From assembly GCF_050908995.1 (NCBI RefSeq), contig NC_135119.1:19249001-19313000 (forward strand): a stretch of DNA of 64,000 nucleotides, read 5' to 3'. Position 1 is the first letter of the stretch; each line of letters starts with the position of its first letter. The notes beneath the pieces were generated by a model. That model did no database searches. It worked only from the letters and a program-made list of their open reading frames with translations, and had not been told where the DNA came from. The stretch comes from Andrena cerasifolii. Taxonomy: Eukaryota; Arthropoda; Insecta; Hymenoptera; Andrenidae. Both the position numbers and the translations under genes were made by a program. Shown here piece by piece: positions 62,701-64,000 of this stretch.

Positions 62701-63044
62701 TAATGAAAAGGTCCCAGCATCTTATTAAATCAATACTCTGTGTTGTTCTTGTTACAGAAACACTATTTGCAACCGCGTGAGGGGGACCACCGAGGGAGAG
62801 CTATTCCCAACGAATTTAGACGAGCACGCGACATTCAGAGTGTACAGGAAAGCGTTTTGCCGGGCGATACCGATCGAGTTCAAGAAAAAAGTATGGATGG
62901 AGAACGGATTCGAGGGATATCTTTACAGTATGCCAGACAATTTCCTAGATCCTCCGGACCAGAACCCCGACAACGCGTGCTACTGCAAACAGTTAGATCA
63001 GTGCCCCAAGAAGGGACTATCCGACATGACGCCGTGCTATTACA
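38709..63044 (+). CDS. CD36/SCARB-family scavenger receptor, 3' end off-window
   Basis: Seven exons (38709-38742, 50951-51042, 51160-51320, 52697-52841, 54283-54483, 61776-61936, 62758-63044) give 360 residues in frame; more follows outside. The N-terminus MKFAIPLQQFRK precedes a transmembrane helix (about residues 13-35), the usual CD36 topology with a large outer loop. Family hallmarks: APGSIVFELWKKPP, EEKLKVDEIGPYVYQE, FVPEMSIGDPEIDI, NIPMLGISSSL, HDYLWGYEDPLV, FGLLDRMYDEGQNV, and the cysteine-rich NACYCKQLDQCPKKG with TPCYY. Six N-glycosylation sequons are visible (for example FNITN, NVTW, KNMTD). Members take up lipids, lipoproteins or cell debris. The sequence most resembles the insect SCARB/debris-buster/croquemort branch; which member is not safe to state. 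The phase-1 junction 38742/50951 forms an AAA codon and rejects the alternative start at 50908. Confidence 0.9.
39287..40585. mobile_element. 1.3-kb element with TAAGGTAAATGTACC ends (CD36 intron 1)
   Basis: Inverted ends TAAGGTAAATGTACCAATAA and ...ATTGGTACATTTACCTCA bound an AT-rich core. The end motif plus CTAGCC recurs inside several times (near 39478, 40190 and 40565), as in elements with repeated subterminal transposase sites. No transposase frame. Confidence 0.7.
41663..41760. repeat. Palindrome and solo terminus related to 31011-32060
   Basis: CCACTGTGCGTCGGC and GCCGACGCACAGTGG form a perfect 15-bp inverted repeat around 9 bp (41663-41701). The right side then continues CTAGCTGAGCAAAATTATTT, matching the terminus of the long hairpin at 31011. 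Confidence 0.6.
41767..42255. mobile_element. MITE with TAAGGTGGATGTCCC ends
   Basis: 489 bp. Left TAAGGTGGATGTCCCAATTT and right AAATTGGGACATTCACCTTA are inverted, and the interior near both ends carries GAGCAGAAATTGGGAC-type repeats. A sister copy is nested at 49806-50179. Confidence 0.8.
42263..42644. mobile_element. Hairpin MITE, ACAAGGGA(A/C)-ATCCC family, copy 1
   Basis: Ends TAACAAGGGAACATCCCGAA and ...TTCGGGATCTTTCCTTATA are inverted, and the arms carry the inverted blocks TTGTGAATATGTAGG and CCTACATATTCACAAA. A second copy lies at 59179-59607. Confidence 0.75.
42645..43134. repeat. Unclassified dispersed repeat segment
   Basis: Contains CAGCCGTTTGGGCGTGACAG next to runs of CAAACAAACAGAC and, 60 bp on, AGTGTTTGTGTGTTTGTCTG, sequence of the kind seen at transposon ends in insects. 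The stretch 43009-43060 matches 35672-35720 in reverse. I cannot assign a class. Confidence 0.45.
43135..43576. mobile_element. TTAA-flanked MITE with CCCTTCGTTGACA ends
   Basis: 442 bp from TTAACCCTTCGTTGACA to TTGTCAACGAAGGCTTAA. The phrase GGGTGGCTCACACCCAG occurs directly repeated near both ends. The TTAA target and C-rich terminus suggest piggyBac ancestry. Confidence 0.75.
44855..45090. mobile_element. MITE with AGTGGCGCACTCA ends, copy 1
   Basis: 236 bp with inverted ends AGTGGCGCACTCAAGG and CCTGAGTGCGCCACT. A second, left-eroded copy in the same orientation lies at 57400-57584 and shares the CCCCCCAAAGAA and ATTAAATCCTGAGTGCGCCA blocks. Confidence 0.75.
45511..45726. repeat. Hairpin with about 95-bp arms
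   Basis: The left arm 45511-45605 and right arm 45628-45726 are inverted copies, sharing TTTTCTCGAAAA and CTGGACGCA-type blocks, with a loop of about 22 bp. Short ORFs here come from the repeat. Confidence 0.65.
46420..47116. mobile_element. TTAA-flanked long hairpin element (CD36 intron 1)
   Basis: 697 bp from TTAAGGGGGTTTCAACGCCA to ...AGTACCCCCTTAA. The arms match in inverted orientation (for example CGGGAATTTATTTAACAAA and its complement). The left arm lacks about 22 bp next to its end that the right arm keeps. Confidence 0.8.
48644..50450. mobile_element. 1.8-kb element with TAGGGGAGACTGGGGC ends
   Basis: Left TAGGGGAGACTGGGGCTAGT and right CTAGCCCCGGTCTCCCTTA are inverted and both read on into GTTGATAC/GTATCAAC. 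The interior has CTCGAGAA-rich inverted stretches near 48690 and 49630 and carries the nested insertion at 49806-50179. A shorter relative is at 60444-61183. No transposase frame is readable. Confidence 0.8.
49806..50179. mobile_element. MITE nested inside the 48644-50450 element
   Basis: 374 bp from TAAGGTGAATGTCCCAATTT to AAATTGGGACAGTCACCTTA, a sister of 41767-42255, sharing AATTTGTTTGTGAT and GTTTAAATAATTTAGAATTA-type inner blocks. Confidence 0.8.
51365..52590 (+). repeat. Minisatellite of 31/32-bp units in CD36 intron 3
   Basis: About 1.2 kb of tandem units such as TCTCAAAGCTTTCAAGTTAC plus GAATACCTAGG (31 bp), often alternating with a 32-bp variant containing GCGTTCGAATTCCTGAGTAT. Paired units make a 63-bp period, a multiple of three, so a repetitive ORF of 98 codons appears at 51640-51936; it is not a gene. 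Units decay towards both edges. The array fills nearly the whole intron between the exons ending at 51320 and beginning at 52697. Confidence 0.92.
52842..54282. other. CD36 intron 4
   Basis: Single-copy-looking intron sequence; no repeat or exon recognised. Confidence 0.4.
54556..55261. mobile_element. TTAA-flanked long hairpin element (CD36 intron 5)
   Basis: 706 bp from TTAAGGGGTTATACCTAGTC to GACTAGGTATAACCCCTTAA with perfect 20-bp ends; arms of about 340 bp pair along their length (GGCGGCCGAAAAGAGGCGA and its complement). It starts about 70 bp after the exon ending at 54483. Confidence 0.85.
55659..56655. mobile_element. 1-kb long hairpin element (CD36 intron 5)
   Basis: The left arm from TTAAGGGTACTAG through GCAGTCGTTCCTGTCTAAAA is inverted on the right as TTTTAGACAGGTACGACTGC...CTAGTAGGGG. 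Inner inverted blocks include ATATATGACGCTACAGATGG and GACCAGACCTAAATTAAAG. A TTTG-type microsatellite (56325-56345) interrupts the right arm. The right TTAA is not visible. Confidence 0.75.
56851..57166. repeat. Hairpin with about 78-bp arms
   Basis: Left arm (GTTATTATCCGATTCGACTG...) and right arm (CAGTCGAATCGGATAATAAC...) are inverted around a centre of about 155 bp. Unclassified. Confidence 0.7.
57400..57584. mobile_element. MITE with AGTGGCGCACTCA ends, copy 2
   Basis: Right end CCTGAGTGCGCCACT intact, left end eroded; body matches 44855-45090 in the same orientation. Confidence 0.65.
58860..59040. mobile_element. 181-bp MITE with TAGGGAATTCAATCCCGG ends
   Basis: Left TAGGGAATTCAATCCCGG and right CCGGGATTGAATTCCCTA are inverted, followed inward by GGCTGTT/AACAGCC and further CCCGGG blocks. 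Confidence 0.8.
59179..59607. mobile_element. Hairpin MITE, ACAAGGGA family, copy 2
   Basis: Begins CTAACAAGGGAAGATCCCCA and ends TTGGGAATCTTTCCGTGT. Shares AATTCACTTTA, TTACAACTCG and ACCAAATGATAG blocks with 42263-42644 in the same orientation. Confidence 0.75.
60295..61316. mobile_element. Outer element with TAACTCGGCGGGAGGCGC ends
   Basis: TAACTCGGCGGGAGGCGC and GCGCCTCCCGCCGGGTTA bracket about 1 kb, most of which is the separate element at 60444-61183. Removing the inner element leaves about 280 bp. Confidence 0.65.
60444..61183. mobile_element. 740-bp element with TAGGGGAGACCGGGGC ends
   Basis: Left TAGGGGAGACCGGGGCAGAT and right ACCCCGGTCTCCCCTA are inverted; GTTACAAT and CCCCGG motifs recur near both ends (60640-60665, 61140-61175). 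Related to 48644-50450 by its ends only. Confidence 0.8.
62056..62491. mobile_element. Mariner-type MITE in CD36 intron 6
   Basis: 436 bp flanked by TA. Ends CAGTGGCGTGCAAAAGTATT and AATACTTTTGCACGCCACTG are perfect 20-bp inverted repeats continuing into CGGCCAC. Sister of 9452-9714. Confidence 0.88.
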
Positions 63045-64000
63045 GTAAGGCTCCCTTTCATCTTAATTAGGAAACCGACGCTGAGTTCGTTCTAACGTTT
63101 AATTAATATACATTAAATTAGGGGTGGGTTTCCCGAAGCGTCGAAGCCCAAGAAAGTTTCGAGTTTCGGGAACTCGAAACTTTACGCTTTCTTTGTGATT
63201 CGAAGCTCTCAGAAGCTAGATAAGGAAAAGTATAAAATCAATTAATAAAGAATCGTGCTTTGTTATATTTTTCTCATAAACTATGGCCAGTAGAGATTTA
63301 TGCAAAAAATTTGCTCACTTCAGTTCTTATAGCACGATACTCCACTTACAAAACAATTTCGGGAGTTCGAAGCAGCTTTCGGATTCGAGTTTCGACAATT
63401 TAAAAATTAGCTTCCAACCAATCTGCTTTAAATACCGCGCGTAGAAATTAGCCACCGCAGTGTAGCGATGCGTGCTGATAAGAAGTTGGAATTCTGCAGT
63501 TATCCCTTGAAATATCCGCGAGTGTTTGTAATTTGAAGGGAGTGGCGATGAGGGGATGATTAAAATCCTGGACTCTGCAAGCAGTGATTTACGAAACTTT
63601 TATTAAGTGGAGAAGACTCACCGCACGTTGGCTTCGTCCGAGTTCCCGGCTGCTGCTTATCAGATCCTCCGCGTAAACGGCACAGTTAACGCGCCGTGCA
63701 GAATAGAAGCGCCACGCTTGAGAAAGTCCGCCAGACTGTAACACGAAATGTCAAAGTTTGAACTTTGCGATGGGTGTAGTTCGTGGCGATACTGTGTGCC
63801 TGACATTTTTCTAAAAAAGTTCGCATTCACGGTGTCCTTTGGTTTATCAGTACTGTTTCTTCTTTTTTTACTTGCCTCTCGTTGAATAACGAGGACCACA
63901 ACAGAAAGAAAGGGAATAACAAATAGAAATGTTTCTGAGATAGAAATAGGGATATACTTCCAAATGGTGGCCGATCGACACGAGGCTTGAGGGGGTGGGT
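63045..64000. other. Start of the next CD36 intron
   Basis: Follows the GTAAGG donor at 63045. No further CD36-family exon was found before the window ends. CGAAGC and TTCGAG motifs cluster at 63130-63410, possibly an eroded repeat. Confidence 0.5.

Overview
The window reads as nuclear DNA from an insect, most probably a hymenopteran. The genes have spliced introns with GT/AG borders, the protein families are animal ones, intergenic DNA is AT-rich, and short inverted-repeat transposon relics are dense. The hymenopteran call is an impression from gene and repeat style, not a proof.

Layout, left half (1-25 kb): a compact cluster of six intact genes. These are a CCDC32-like adaptor-assembly protein (+, 2402-3615), sepiapterin reductase (+, 3669-4624, only 53 bp downstream), an SLC46/PCFT-type MFS transporter (-, 4882-6835), a CYB5RL-like cytochrome b5 reductase (+, 8331 or 8466 to 10096), the Fanconi-anaemia E3 ligase FANCL (-, 10188-11882), and the 32-exon HEAT-repeat giant HEATR5B (-, 14341-24923, 2063 codons before the stop). 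I rebuilt each from splice signals, reading-frame phase and family alignment. All six rebuilt frames are open and have the length expected for their families.

Right half (25-64 kb): one large CD36/SCARB-family scavenger receptor gene (+). Its 34-nt first coding exon lies at 38709 and its second at 50951, so its first intron is 12.2 kb. Seven coding exons are present and the gene runs off the right edge. Upstream (25-38.6 kb) I found no protein-coding gene. The introns and flanks are packed with MITE-like elements: several TTAA-flanked long hairpins, two nested insertion pairs, mariner-, pogo- and hAT-type relics, and a 1.2-kb minisatellite with units of 31/32 bp inside CD36 intron 3.

The genes do not form an operon-like pathway. 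Two have a trafficking link: CCDC32 (AP2 assembly) and HEATR5B (AP-1/endosome cofactor) are both clathrin-adaptor associated. Points most worth checking are the GC-AG intron in sepiapterin reductase, the 53-bp CCDC32-SPR spacing with a poly(A) signal between them, the altered flavin motif in the CYB5RL-like protein, a candidate 33-nt cassette exon in HEATR5B, and the family of TTAA hairpins that share ends but differ inside.
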